Positions 25,695-34,882 of a stretch of 64,000 nt of DNA are shown piece after piece (position 1 is the stretch's first letter; every line of letters begins with the position of its first letter). The stretch lies in assembly GCA_016218045.1 (NCBI GenBank), contig JACRFB010000046.1:62001-126000 (forward strand), read 5' to 3'. The translations under genes and the position numbers were made by a program. The notes under the pieces are model-generated. The model did not search any database, was not told the origin of the DNA, and saw nothing but the letters and a program-made list of their open reading frames with translations. This stretch comes from Ignavibacteriota bacterium. GTDB lineage: Bacteria; Bacteroidota; Ignavibacteria; SZUA-365.

Positions 25695-27398
25695 ATGAAA
25701 GACGATTCTTCGGCCTTCCACCTGGCGGACGACGGCACGGCCGCGCGCATCCTCCACGCGCGCTCGCTGCCCGGCGCGCCCGCGCACGAGTTTCCCAACA
25801 TCGGATCCGTCGTAACGCACCACTGCGACGCGCACGGAGAAAAGGAGTGGCTCATCTTTTATCCTGAGAACGGGGAACGGGTGGTCGTATCGTACGCGCG
25901 TTTCGGCGAGTTAGTGCGGAAGACGGCGCACATGCTGCACCGTTTCGGCGTGCGCAGGGGCGACCGTATCGCGACGGTGAGCTTCAACCATCCCGGCGTG
26001 GTGGTGCAGTACTTCGCCGCATGGCTGCTCGGAGCCGCGGTAGTGCCCATCAACACAGGCGAGGACGACCGCCGCATCGCTTACGTGCTCGACCATTCGA
26101 AGGCGGTGCTCGCCTTCGTGCGCTCGCAATACATCGAACGCCTGCGCCACCTGCGCGGCGAACTGCCCGCGCTGCGGCACATCATCGAAGTCGGCACGGA
26201 TGTGTCCGGCACCTTCCCGTCCTTTCACGACGAACTCGATTCGAGCGATCCCGCCTTTGCGCCGAACGAGACACCCGCGCTCGACGACGATGCGTTGATC
26301 GTATACACATCGGGCACGACGGGTCTGCCGAAGGGTGTTGTCCTGGACCAGGGCAACCTGCTCGCCGACGCGTGCGAGATTGCACGCTGGCACGGCATCG
26401 ATGCAACCCAGCGGATGATGTGTGTTCTGCCGCTGCATCACGTGAACGGGACGGTGGTCACGCTTCTCACACCCATGGTGGCGGGCGCCAGTCTCGTGCT
26501 CAATCAGAAATTCCATACCGGCGCGTTCTTCGAACGCATCGCCGCCGAACGCGTGCATGTTGCGAGTGTCGTGCCCACACTGCTGCAGTTCCTGCTGCAC
26601 GAAAACGTCGAAACATCCCGCCTTGATCTGTCGCGCTTCCGGCACATCATCTGCGGGGCGGGACCTCTTACCTGCGAGTTGGCGGATCGTTTCGAAACAG
26701 CCTTCGGCATCCCCATCGTGCACGGCTACGGCCTCTCCGAGACCACCTGCTACTCGTGTTTCCTGCCGACGGATCTTTCACCCGAGCAACACCGGCATTG
26801 GATGCAGGATCACGGCTTCCCCTCGATCGGAATACCCGTGCCGTGCAACGACATGGCCATACACACTCCTGAGGGGCTCGACGTGCCCGAGGGCGAACGC
26901 GGCGAGATCGTGGTGCGCGGCACCAACGTGATGAAGTATTACTATGGAAACCCAGAAGCCAACAGCGCCACGTTTGCGCATGGCTGGTTCCGCAGCGGCG
27001 ACGAGGGCTTCTACCGGCGCGATACCGAGGGGCGCCGCTTCTTCTTCATCACCGGACGCCTGAAGGAATTGATCATCCGCGGCGGCGTGAATCTGGCGCC
27101 TCTGGAAATCGACGAGGTGATCAACTCCTGCCCGGGCGTGCGCGCGGGCATCGCCGTTGGTTTCGAGAACGACTGGTACGGCGAGGAAGTTGGCGCGCTC
27201 GTACACCGGTCCGATCCCGACCTCACTGCCGAGGCCGTCATCACGCACTGCCGTCGCTACCTGCCGTTTTCGAAAACACCGAAAGTTGTGATCTTCTCGG
27301 AAGACATTCCCGTCACCTCCACGGGAAAGTACCAGCGGAACAGAGTGAAAGACCAGTTCGCCGCCTGGCGCGGGACGCAGTTTAAGGATAGGAGCTAG
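25695..27398 (+). CDS. Acyl-CoA synthetase/AMP-dependent ligase (ANL superfamily)
   Basis: 567 residues. The adenylation core shows A3 YTSGTTGLPKG, the HHVNGTV block, GYGLSETTCYS (A5), RSGDEGFYRRD and the hinge region LKELIIRGGVNLAPLEIDEVI. The small C-terminal domain keeps the catalytic Lys in TSTGKYQRN. It activates a carboxylic acid as acyl-AMP and then as CoA thioester (or loads a carrier). The substrate cannot be told: the motif set resembles medium/long-chain and 'class I ligase' members. It follows rpe by 75 bp, perhaps in the same unit. Confidence 0.93.
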   Translation: MKDDSSAFHLADDGTAARILHARSLPGAPAHEFPNIGSVVTHHCDAHGEKEWLIFYPENGERVVVSYARFGELVRKTAHMLHRFGVRRGDRIATVSFNHPGVVVQYFAAWLLGAAVVPINTGEDDRRIAYVLDHSKAVLAFVRSQYIERLRHLRGELPALRHIIEVGTDVSGTFPSFHDELDSSDPAFAPNETPALDDDALIVYTSGTTGLPKGVVLDQGNLLADACEIARWHGIDATQRMMCVLPLHHVNGTVVTLLTPMVAGASLVLNQKFHTGAFFERIAAERVHVASVVPTLLQFLLHENVETSRLDLSRFRHIICGAGPLTCELADRFETAFGIPIVHGYGLSETTCYSCFLPTDLSPEQHRHWMQDHGFPSIGIPVPCNDMAIHTPEGLDVPEGERGEIVVRGTNVMKYYYGNPEANSATFAHGWFRSGDEGFYRRDTEGRRFFFITGRLKELIIRGGVNLAPLEIDEVINSCPGVRAGIAVGFENDWYGEEVGALVHRSDPDLTAEAVITHCRRYLPFSKTPKVVIFSEDIPVTSTGKYQRNRVKDQFAAWRGTQFKDRS

Positions 27399-27535
27399 GA
27401 GTTAGTATCTAGGAGTTAGGAGACACGAGTCAGCATAAAACCTGTCTCCTGTCTCCTTCATCCTGTCTCCTCACGCGGCCTCAGTAGATCGGCCTACCTA
27501 TCTACTCATCTACCATCTACCAACTACCATCTTCC
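27389..27535. repeat. Heptanucleotide-periodic spacer, several motif families in one phase
   Basis: Between convergent genes. Successive 7-bp blocks change from AGTTAGG/ATCTAGG types (from 27389) to CTGTCTC copies and then ACCATCT/ACCAACT copies, keeping the same 7-bp register. AGGAGACA (27418-27425) and TGTCTCCT (27443-27450) form an inverted repeat able to make an 8-bp hairpin, which may double as terminator. Confidence 0.75.
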
Positions 27536-27539
27536 AAAG

Positions 27540-29120
27540 CTACCTCGACACCACCAGCATCCTCGTCTCAACGAGACCACGTGATTCAAGCCGATACACA
27601 TACGTGCCCGCGCTGAGCGCGCGTGTGTCGAAACGCGCTTCGTGACGGCCGGGCGCGACGTCGGTGTCGAGAACGGTCGCGGCGAGTTTGCCCTGCATGT
27701 CGTACACACGCAGTGAGGTACGCCCGCCAGCGGTGCGGTATCCGATGTTCGTCACAGGTGCGGCCGACAACGAAACAGGATTGGGATAATTCTGCTCGAG
27801 CATGAAGCCCGCGGTGTCGGGCGACTGTGTGCCGACGGGTGGAGCGGGGAAGAGGTCTAGCGGCGAGAAGTCACCCTTCAGCACCAGCGAGGTCTCGGCG
27901 GGTTTTGCGCCGAACCACTGCGTCAACACGCTGGCATAGAGCTGCTTGAAATCGAATTGATGCACGATGTCGCCGTTCTTCAGATTGCCGAGATCCGGAT
28001 TGTTGCCATACACGCCGGGTTTTAATGTCGGACCGGCAAAGATCACAGGCAGAGCCGTTCCGTGATCGGTGCCTTCCTTGCCCGAGCCGAGATTGTTGGC
28101 TTGCGCGCGGCGGCCGAATTCCGACACGGTCATGAGCAGCACGCGGTCAGCCACACCCATCGCAGCGAGATCATCGAAGAACGAGGTGATGCCCGCGCTC
28201 AGATCGCCGAGCAGCGACTGGTGACGCGGCTTCTGGTCGGCATGTGTGTCGTAGCCGCGCTGAGAGATGATGTAGATCGGCGTGTCGAGTCCGCCCCCGA
28301 TCAGGCGCGCGACGATCTTCAACTGATTCGCCACGGTGCCGCTCGCGTAGGTGACCTTGTTCGGCATCGCGTTGAAAATGTCGCGCACGGGTTTTGCGTA
28401 CGAGATCGCCTCGGCGGCAATACGCTGGATGTAGTCGAGTTCCAGGCCGGCGGGCGTACTCAGATCGGGCTTCTCGGATCCGCTGATGTCGGTGCCCGCG
28501 ATGATGCGGTAGAACTGTTCGGGATCACTCACCGACATGCCCATCGGGTATTTCGGACCCTGCAGCAGCAGCGCGGTGGTTGATCCGATCTGCAGTGCCA
28601 TCGGATGTGCGGGTGTGGTGTCGGGATATCCGGGATAACGCTGGTCGAGATACCGCCCCAGCCATCCGTCGTACAACAGCGTGTTCGCGTCGGGAGGATT
28701 GGTGTTGTTGCTCGCGGTGAACCAGATGTCGGTCGCGCGGAAATGAGAGCGGTTGGGATTCGGGTATCCCACGTTCTGTACCACCGCGACACGCCCCGCA
28801 TCGTACATGCCGCGCACGCCGGTCATGCCCGGATTCCATCCGAGTGTGTCGTTGATGCGCAGCGAATCGGTGATCGCCAGACCGCCGCGCAACTGCGCGT
28901 ACAGCGGATCGGCGTGCGGCACCACGGTGTTGATGCCGTCGTTGCCGCCGTCGAGCTGCACGACGACGAGCACGCGGCCCGTGCCGGCGGCAGCCGCGAG
29001 GCGCGCGAGGGGATTGAGGCGGCCGTAGGCGCGCGCGGTGAAGGGATCGAAGACGGGTCCGAGGGCGGTGGATGCGAGGCCTGCCGCGACGGACGTGCTG
29101 ATGAAGGATCTGCGTTTCAT
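27540..29120 (-). CDS. DUF1501 family secreted protein with T9SS sorting domain
   Basis: 526 residues. The N-terminus is Tat-like (KRRSF, then a hydrophobic stretch to about residue 30). DUF1501 hallmarks: VVVQLDGGNDGINTVVPHADP, GYDTHADQ and SEFGRRAQANN with G-TDHG, the layout of an alkaline-phosphatase/sulfatase-like fold. Residues ~440-526 form a T9SS type A-like domain ending TRMLVVSR. DUF1501 genes almost always pair with DUF1800, as here; the biochemical role is unknown. Reads after the DUF1800 gene (37-bp gap). Confidence 0.92.
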   Translation of the reverse strand: MKRRSFISTSVAAGLASTALGPVFDPFTARAYGRLNPLARLAAAAGTGRVLVVVQLDGGNDGINTVVPHADPLYAQLRGGLAITDSLRINDTLGWNPGMTGVRGMYDAGRVAVVQNVGYPNPNRSHFRATDIWFTASNNTNPPDANTLLYDGWLGRYLDQRYPGYPDTTPAHPMALQIGSTTALLLQGPKYPMGMSVSDPEQFYRIIAGTDISGSEKPDLSTPAGLELDYIQRIAAEAISYAKPVRDIFNAMPNKVTYASGTVANQLKIVARLIGGGLDTPIYIISQRGYDTHADQKPRHQSLLGDLSAGITSFFDDLAAMGVADRVLLMTVSEFGRRAQANNLGSGKEGTDHGTALPVIFAGPTLKPGVYGNNPDLGNLKNGDIVHQFDFKQLYASVLTQWFGAKPAETSLVLKGDFSPLDLFPAPPVGTQSPDTAGFMLEQNYPNPVSLSAAPVTNIGYRTAGGRTSLRVYDMQGKLAATVLDTDVAPGRHEARFDTRALSAGTYVYRLESRGLVETRMLVVSR

Positions 29121-29157
29121 GGCTGTGTGTCCTTGCTCGTGAGTTCGTCGGGGCTGG

Positions 29158-30807
29158 TCAGATGAGTTGTGCTTCGTTGTTGCGCAGCGCGGCCTTGAGC
29201 AGATTCCGCACGCGGTCGGGAGCGCCCGGATTGGTGGGATCCCATTCGTAATCCTTCCATCCGCTCATGAACTTTTCGAAGAGCACCTCGGTCTGATAGT
29301 CGTTCAGCGTCAGGACAAAGAACAGTTCGATCACATCCTTGTTGATCTTGCGCGGATCCGTCGGTGTGGATATCGCCGTGATGAAGGCGATGGGATCGAG
29401 CGGGAATTTCGAGTTTGTCTTCTTGCTCTCGTCGATCAGCAGATCCGTGGCGTTCCATCTGCTGGACAGACGGCTCGCGGTGATCCAGGTCCGGTACTCG
29501 GGCCAGCCCTTCACGTTGGGCGGCTGCAGGAGCTGCAGACCGAGCGTGCCGCAGGTGTTGTAGATATCGGACAAGGCGGTGGTGCTGATGCCGAGTGTAC
29601 GGATCGCGCCGATGTACTGCTCGAGCGGCGAGGTGATGTGCGCACCCATGTTTGCTGTCTCGAAGAAGTGTTCGCTTTTGAGCAGCGTGGTCACGACGGG
29701 GCGCAGATCCCAGTTGTTTGCAAGGAGCATGGCCGAGAGCTGATCGACAATGGTCTCGTCGGCGATCTCGTAGACGAACTGGCGGTACAACTTGCGGCAG
29801 ATGAAATGCGCGACTTCGTTTTTTCTTTCCGTGAAGATGATATCGATCACGTCGGTCTCGCGCCAGTTGCCGGTCCTGCCCATAAACGTCTTGTCCGTGG
29901 CATCGTGATTCGAGGCGATGTACGCCGCCTCGTTCGGAGAATACTGGCGCCGCCCGTTCGGGAGCGCGCCGAGATCTTTCAGCGTCCAGCCGGTGAGGCC
30001 ACGCGCCGCCGCCTTAACGTCGTCCTCCGTGTACCCGTTGCCCTCGCCGAGTGTGTGCAGCTCCATCAACTCGCGCGCGTAGTTCTCGTTGGGCCGCGAC
30101 TTGGTATTGTAGCGTCCGTCGAGGTACACCAGCATCGCGGGTGATACGGTGACGGCGTTGACCATCTGCTTGAAATTGCCGAGGAAGTTCTTGCGGAATA
30201 GATCGAGGAACCAGTAGTTGAAATGCGGCTGTATCACATCCTGCGTTTCGGTGGACCAGTGGTCGTGCCAGAAGTACACCATCTTTTCGCGGATGGAAAA
30301 TTCCTGATTCACCAGGAGACCGGTCCACCAATACCGGAGGTCGTTCAACCACTGCCTGTTCTCGGCGTCGGAGTTGTCGGCGAGGCGGTCGTACACGTAG
30401 TTCTGGGTGACCCAGGAGCCGGGAGCTGCGGGCAGCGCGCTGTCGGCGAGCAGCATGTCGACGACTTCGCCGGGTGTTTTCCCGAGCGCCATGTCGACGT
30501 CCTGTTTCCTCGCGCCGAACATGGTGCGTCGAATCAGATACTGTGCACGTTGGCGGTTCCAGGGTTTTTCCGCGCGAGGCGTGTACGGCTCCAATCCGGC
30601 GGTGGTGCGCCGCGGCAGTGCGAGCGGTTCGGGTAGACCCTTCAAGCTGCCTTTCCGTTCGGCCAGCGCGCGCTGTATCGGATCGCCGCCGCCAGTATCC
30701 GGCCCCGCTGTCGCCGCGTCGGCTGCTGCGCCTGTTGCCGCGCGCGCGGCAAGTCCTGAGCCTGCAGCCGCGAGACCCGCGCCTGCGAGAAATCGTCTCC
30801 TGTTCAT
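29158..30807 (-). CDS. DUF1800 family secreted protein
   Basis: 549 residues. Tat-type signal peptide (NRRRFLAGAGLAAAG) followed by a long Ala-rich low-complexity stretch to about residue 45. DUF1800 pattern: YLIRRTMFGA, VYFWHDHW, YNTKSRPNENYARELMELHTLG and GLTGWTL. The family is exported and of unknown biochemistry. First gene of the DUF1800-DUF1501 pair, divergent from pdxB with a 210-bp spacer between them. Confidence 0.93.
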   Translation of the reverse strand: MNRRRFLAGAGLAAAGSGLAARAATGAAADAATAGPDTGGGDPIQRALAERKGSLKGLPEPLALPRRTTAGLEPYTPRAEKPWNRQRAQYLIRRTMFGARKQDVDMALGKTPGEVVDMLLADSALPAAPGSWVTQNYVYDRLADNSDAENRQWLNDLRYWWTGLLVNQEFSIREKMVYFWHDHWSTETQDVIQPHFNYWFLDLFRKNFLGNFKQMVNAVTVSPAMLVYLDGRYNTKSRPNENYARELMELHTLGEGNGYTEDDVKAAARGLTGWTLKDLGALPNGRRQYSPNEAAYIASNHDATDKTFMGRTGNWRETDVIDIIFTERKNEVAHFICRKLYRQFVYEIADETIVDQLSAMLLANNWDLRPVVTTLLKSEHFFETANMGAHITSPLEQYIGAIRTLGISTTALSDIYNTCGTLGLQLLQPPNVKGWPEYRTWITASRLSSRWNATDLLIDESKKTNSKFPLDPIAFITAISTPTDPRKINKDVIELFFVLTLNDYQTEVLFEKFMSGWKDYEWDPTNPGAPDRVRNLLKAALRNNEAQLI

Positions 30808-31017
30808 ATACGTGCCCTCGGTCTGGTGGAAGGTCTACGACACCTGTGCACCGAAGACTGCTCGTCGGTGCAGAGGGGAGTGCTGTGTGTCAATAATGAA
30901 GACAGTTTATATCCTCTTTTCGACAGAATCAAGCGGGAATGTGGAAAAAATTGTAGTTTATGCAGCGGAACGGAGGATGGACATCAAACACAGTAAAAAC
31001 CTGACAAAAAGGATGTG
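30808..31017. other. Divergent spacer with hairpin between DUF1800 and pdxB
   Basis: 210 bp without a gene. An 8-bp perfect inverted repeat TGCACCGA/TCGGTGCA (30847-30854 and 30865-30872) sits nearer the DUF1800 gene and could be an operator or RNA hairpin. The part before pdxB is AT-rich (about 30895-30960), as expected of a promoter, but no clear TAnnTTTG was found. Confidence 0.4.
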
Positions 31018-32169
31018 ATGTCTCTGAATATTCTCGCGGACGCCAACATACCGGGCATCGCCGAGGCCTGCGCTGCTCTCGGGACAGTGCGCTTGTACGG
31101 GATGGACGATGGCCCGCAGCTTCGTTCTTTGCTCGCAACAGCCGATGTGCTGCTCTGCCGCTCCACGCTGCGTGTGGATGCCGATCTGCTCGCCGGCACG
31201 CCCGTGGCTTTTGTGGCGACAGCCACGGCGGGCGTCGAACATGTGGATGTTGCCTGGCTGCGCGAGCGCGGTATTGGATTCGCGTCCGCCGCGGGGAGCA
31301 ACGCACTGTCCGTGGCCGAGTATGTCTTTACCGCGCTGTATGTGCTGGCGTGCAGGCAGGGAAGGAAGCTGCACGATACACGTATAGGCATTGTGGGTGC
31401 GGGACATGTGGGGACCTGGGTCGCTCATCTCGCAGAGAAAACAGGCATGCGAGTGATCCTGAATGATCCGCCTTTGGAAGCGGCACGGGGAGGGGCACAG
31501 TACCGACCGCTGCACGAGGCGCTCGCCGCCGATATCGTGACACTGCATGTGCCGTTCACCACGGAGGGCCCGTACGCGACACAGGGCATGATTGGCGACG
31601 CGGCGTTCGAGGCCATGAATCCGACGGCCGTGTTCATCAACACCGCGCGCGGTGCCGTCGTTGACACCGACGCGCTCCTGCGGGCGCACGCGCGCGGCCG
31701 TTTCTCCGGACTGGTGTTCGATGTATATCCCGATGAGCCGTACGCGGATCCGCGCCTCGTGCGCGCGGCCGATATCGCCACGCCCCATATCGCGGGCCAT
31801 TCACTCGACGGAAAAATGCTCGGTACACAAATGGTCTATGAGGCGCTGTGCCGCTTCGCCTCCGTCCAGCCCGCGTGGAATTATCTCGACACGCTGCCGC
31901 CTGCCTCGGCACTCGGACGCAGGGCGATACGCGGCGGACCTCCGGTGTGCGAAATCGCGGAGGCACTGACGGGCTGTTTCGACATCGGGGCCGACGACCG
32001 CGCGCTGCGCTCGATGTCGGCACTTCCAAAGGACCAGGCACGCGCGGCATTCAGCGCGTACCGGGCCTCGTATCCCGCGCGAAGGGAACTCCACTCGTGT
32101 TTCATCGACTTCACCGCGTATTCGCGCGAAGCCGCGCGTGTTCTCGCCGCCCTGGCGCAGCGCGGCTGA
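31018..32169 (+). CDS. pdxB: 4-phosphoerythronate dehydrogenase
   Basis: 383 residues from ATG 31018 (GTG at 31015 also possible); AAGGA lies 4-7 bases upstream. A D-2-hydroxyacid dehydrogenase: Rossmann loop GIVGAGHVG (GxGxxG), INTARGAVVD, and the catalytic His region ATPHIAGHSLDGK typical of PdxB. The C-terminal PdxB dimerisation domain is present. Oxidises 4-phospho-D-erythronate in the DXP-independent... more precisely the PdxB/SerC/PdxA route to pyridoxal phosphate. The family call rests on the HIAGHS.DGK pattern and the C-terminal extension. Confidence 0.9.
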   Translation: MSLNILADANIPGIAEACAALGTVRLYGMDDGPQLRSLLATADVLLCRSTLRVDADLLAGTPVAFVATATAGVEHVDVAWLRERGIGFASAAGSNALSVAEYVFTALYVLACRQGRKLHDTRIGIVGAGHVGTWVAHLAEKTGMRVILNDPPLEAARGGAQYRPLHEALAADIVTLHVPFTTEGPYATQGMIGDAAFEAMNPTAVFINTARGAVVDTDALLRAHARGRFSGLVFDVYPDEPYADPRLVRAADIATPHIAGHSLDGKMLGTQMVYEALCRFASVQPAWNYLDTLPPASALGRRAIRGGPPVCEIAEALTGCFDIGADDRALRSMSALPKDQARAAFSAYRASYPARRELHSCFIDFTAYSREAARVLAALAQRG

Positions 32170-32273
32170 ATCCGGACGCCCGCGGCCGGCATCACACTCT
32201 GTGCGTCCCTCCAGCCGCCTGTCGCCGAGGGGAAGTGCTCAGATTTGTATCCCGTTCTCGAGAGATAAACCCA

Positions 32274-32537
32274 ATGACCTCCGCCACTCCCGCGTCCAAC
32301 TCCATGGACACGACCATCACCACTCCCGAGTCCATCACCATGGACACGACTATCGAAGACCTCGTCACACAATTTCCGGCGACAGCCGGTTTCCTTATGC
32401 AGTATGGTGTGCGCTGCCTGCGCTGTGGTGAGCCGCTGTGGGGCACGCTCGGTGATGCCATGAAGGAGAAGGGCATTACCGGGGATCGTGCCGAGGCCGT
32501 GCTTGCCGCGCTGCGCAAGAGTGTCGTTTCCGCGTGA
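32274..32537 (+). CDS. Small DUF1858 domain protein
   Basis: 87 residues from ATG 32274; an inner ATG at 32340 would leave just the domain. Residues ~23-60 match DUF1858: TTIEDLVTQFPATAGFLMQYGVRC followed by C-x-x-C (RCLRCGEP), then TLGDAMKEKGI. The first 22 residues are a Thr/Ser-rich repeat (MDTTI twice). DUF1858 proteins are small, cytoplasmic and often linked with redox or hybrid-cluster proteins; function unknown. CAGATTTG at 32240-32247 resembles a -7 element. Confidence 0.8.
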   Translation: MTSATPASNSMDTTITTPESITMDTTIEDLVTQFPATAGFLMQYGVRCLRCGEPLWGTLGDAMKEKGITGDRAEAVLAALRKSVVSA

Positions 32538-32617
32538 ACTGGACGGCACGCGCAGGTGACTTCGACGATTTTCCTTTGTAGATTTCAGCCCGAATGCAAC
32601 AGCACCGGAGTCCTCGC

Positions 32618-33163
32618 ATGATTTTCCGACCCGCCCCGATTCTCTTTCGCGCGCTCTCGCTCTTCAGCGCCCTCATCCTCGTTGCCGGACTCCCGGCGTG
32701 CAAGAAGGCACCACGAACCGACGCGGTGACCCCCGTGGGCGCATCGGCGGAAATCGGAGCACCTGCTCCGGATTTTACACTGCTCTCCGTCGAAGACGAG
32801 AAAGTGTCGCTCTCGGAGTTCAAGGGCAAGGTGGTGATGGTGAATTTCTGGGCCACGTGGTGCCCGCCGTGCAAGAAGGAGATTCCGGACTTCATGGATT
32901 TCCAAAAGACGTACGGCGAGCGGGGTTTCGAGATACTCGGCATCTCGCTCGACGACGATCAGGACGCGGTGCACACGTATCTCACCTCGAATCCGATCAA
33001 CTACTTTGTATTATTCGGATCGCCCGATGTCGCCGCGAAGTACGGCAACATCCAGAGTATTCCGACCACGTTTCTTGTCGACCGCGAAGGCATCATTCGT
33101 GCCACCGAAGTCGGCATGATGCCGCGGTCGTATTGGGAACAGAAGATCGAAGCGCTGTTGTAA
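32618..33163 (+). CDS. TlpA/ResA-type lipoprotein thioredoxin
   Basis: 181 residues from ATG 32618, with CGGAG 7 bases upstream; an ATG at 32594 is less likely. Lipoprotein signal ends LPAC. The thioredoxin/AhpC-TSA fold has the redox site WCPPC in NFWATWCPPCKKEI and the cis-Pro region IPTTFLVD. Membrane-tethered periplasmic thiol reductant or oxidant, often used in cytochrome c maturation. This fits the nearby heme-binding barrel and Rieske genes, though those are on the opposite strand. Confidence 0.93.
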   Translation: MIFRPAPILFRALSLFSALILVAGLPACKKAPRTDAVTPVGASAEIGAPAPDFTLLSVEDEKVSLSEFKGKVVMVNFWATWCPPCKKEIPDFMDFQKTYGERGFEILGISLDDDQDAVHTYLTSNPINYFVLFGSPDVAAKYGNIQSIPTTFLVDREGIIRATEVGMMPRSYWEQKIEALL

Positions 33164-33168
33164 AACCA

Positions 33169-33183
33169 GCGCCGGAAGGCGCG
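33169..33183. terminator. Short hairpin between convergent TlpA-like and DUF2231-like genes
   Basis: Stem GCGCC/GGCGC with a GGAA tetraloop in a 23-bp spacer. A stable GNRA-like loop, but no T-run. Confidence 0.4.
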
Positions 33184-33186
33184 TAG

Positions 33187-33675
33187 TTATTGCGCGCCCG
33201 CGTCCGGCGTTGTCAGGTGTTCGTACGCGGGGAAGGTGTCGGGTCCCCAGCTCGCGCGGCCACCCATGTGCCCGCCCACGCCCCACAGTATCGCGAGAGT
33301 GACGGCGACGACAGCGGCGAGCCAGCGGTTCACTTTTCGTCCCCGCAGGTGCAGCACACCGAGTGACAGGAACACCAGTCCCACAATGGCTCCGCTGATG
33401 CCGAGCCGCTGATGCAGCACGACGTCGGCATTGTCGGGCGTGTCGGCCACCATGATGCCCTGCTCGATGTACCCGCGGCCCTTCGCGGCGTGAATGCCCG
33501 TGAGTATGGTCGGAATTACAGTCACCATGGCGACGATCGACAGCATGGCCCACGCCCAGGACAGTTGGGGTTTGTGGATGAATATCGCCAGCACCGCGGC
33601 AACGGCCGCGAGTATTGCGGCAGCAATGGGCAGATGCGTCATGGGCGCGTGGTTTTGCGCGAGGAACAGTTCCAT
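33187..33675 (-). CDS. DUF2231-like four-helix membrane protein
   Basis: 162 residues from ATG 33675, with AGGAG 6 bases upstream. Four hydrophobic segments are visible (about residues 15-32, 40-60, 90-110 and 120-140). THLPIAAAIL near the N-terminus and the conserved His residues (H9, H13, H62 region) fit DUF2231, a family proposed to bind heme and found beside Rieske proteins. Last gene of the minus-strand Rieske cluster, 88 bp after the barrel gene. Confidence 0.7.
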   Translation of the reverse strand: MELFLAQNHAPMTHLPIAAAILAAVAAVLAIFIHKPQLSWAWAMLSIVAMVTVIPTILTGIHAAKGRGYIEQGIMVADTPDNADVVLHQRLGISGAIVGLVFLSLGVLHLRGRKVNRWLAAVVAVTLAILWGVGGHMGGRASWGPDTFPAYEHLTTPDAGAQ

Positions 33676-33763
33676 GTCAATCTCCTGTGTGCGAATCGAG
33701 AGGCACGATGGCGGTGGCGGTGTGAAAAAAATCTGGGGGTGTGAGGTGATTGCGGACGGATGC

Positions 33764-34882
33764 TCAGAAAAAGAGATGCACCTGTCCGCCCCACTGCGCG
33801 ATGCGCGATGTGGGAGTATCGCGCCAACGGTACTCGGGCCGCAGCTCCAGCGAGGGCAGCACAAAAATCTGCGCGCCGAGCACGTATTGTTTCGTACTGC
33901 CGCTGCCGCCGCCTTCATAGCCATGCCGCGCCTCCTCGTACCGCGCCGTGAGGGCGAACGCCTCCACGATATCGTACGACGCGCCTATGGAAAACGCGCG
34001 CTCGGTGGACTCGCCGTTGTTGCCTGATGTCGTGCTCCGCATGGTCACGTATTCCGCAGTGAGTGACGCTCGTTCGATGAGTCCGATCCCGGCGTACAAT
34101 CCGGCCATGTCCTGGCCGCCGGCATGGAAGAAGGATGCGCCCGCGAAGCCGCTAAGGCCCTTGTCGAAATCTGCGTGCTGCAGATGCAGCTTGCCTGTCA
34201 CCAGCGGCGCGCCTTTGTCGATGACGGGATCTGTGCCGCGTGTGAAAATTTCCGCGCGCCTGTTGCGCGTATCAAAAAGTCCCGCAGTCACGGTAAGCCA
34301 CTCCAGCGGTGCGGCGACGACGGAGGCACCGAGTTCGTTCCACCCCGGATACAGTCGGAGCGTGCTGCGCGTGAGCGTCGTGTGATCGTCGTGACGTAGG
34401 CCCACGTCTGGTTGAAAGTATCCCGCCTCGATGGCAAGCTCTTCGAGCGGACGCACAATGATCGCCGCGGTGGCGCGCTGTTGCGAGGGCCATTCGGGCT
34501 TGACCAGATTTACGCCGCCGACAAATTCCACTTCCTCCATGGGGCGATAGGACACGTACGGCATGATCTGCATGAAGAAGGGCCGGCGTACAAAATCGCG
34601 CCTCTCGGGATCATAGCGGTACGCCGTCTGATTGCGGATGTCAAAGCCCCACGACAATTGCTCCGTGAACAGCGTGTTCGATTCTGGCGCCTCGTACAGC
34701 GACCACAGCCCGGTGCGTTTCATCGTGGTGAATCCGCCTTCGTTTCGTATTCCGCCGCCGGAACTCATCACGTGACAGGACGAGCAGGTCTGTCCGCCGG
34801 TCAATGCGAAGCGGGGGAGTGCGGAGCCCGCGCTGGGAAGGAACACGGCGACGGCAAGGAGCACGAGCACGGCGGACTTCAT
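33764..34882 (-). CDS. Outer-membrane barrel protein with N-terminal CxxCH heme motif
   Basis: 372 residues from ATG 34882, overlapping the Rieske stop by ATGA. Signal peptide of ~21 residues, then CSSCH at about 34-38, a c-type heme attachment motif, shortly before the barrel. The remainder alternates beta strands with aromatic ends (YVSYRPMEEVEFVGGVN, WNELGASVVAAPLEW) and stops VHLFF, as in outer-membrane barrels. Heme placement just inside a barrel would suit electron transfer across or at the outer membrane, but a single heme and no partner cytochrome leave this uncertain. Confidence 0.7.
   Translation of the reverse strand: MKSAVLVLLAVAVFLPSAGSALPRFALTGGQTCSSCHVMSSGGGIRNEGGFTTMKRTGLWSLYEAPESNTLFTEQLSWGFDIRNQTAYRYDPERRDFVRRPFFMQIMPYVSYRPMEEVEFVGGVNLVKPEWPSQQRATAAIIVRPLEELAIEAGYFQPDVGLRHDDHTTLTRSTLRLYPGWNELGASVVAAPLEWLTVTAGLFDTRNRRAEIFTRGTDPVIDKGAPLVTGKLHLQHADFDKGLSGFAGASFFHAGGQDMAGLYAGIGLIERASLTAEYVTMRSTTSGNNGESTERAFSIGASYDIVEAFALTARYEEARHGYEGGGSGSTKQYVLGAQIFVLPSLELRPEYRWRDTPTSRIAQWGGQVHLFF

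Noticed and set aside
27540-30807. DUF1501/DUF1800 pair as part of a transposon
   Set aside because: No inverted repeats, transposase or target duplication nearby; these are ordinary exported pair genes of this group.
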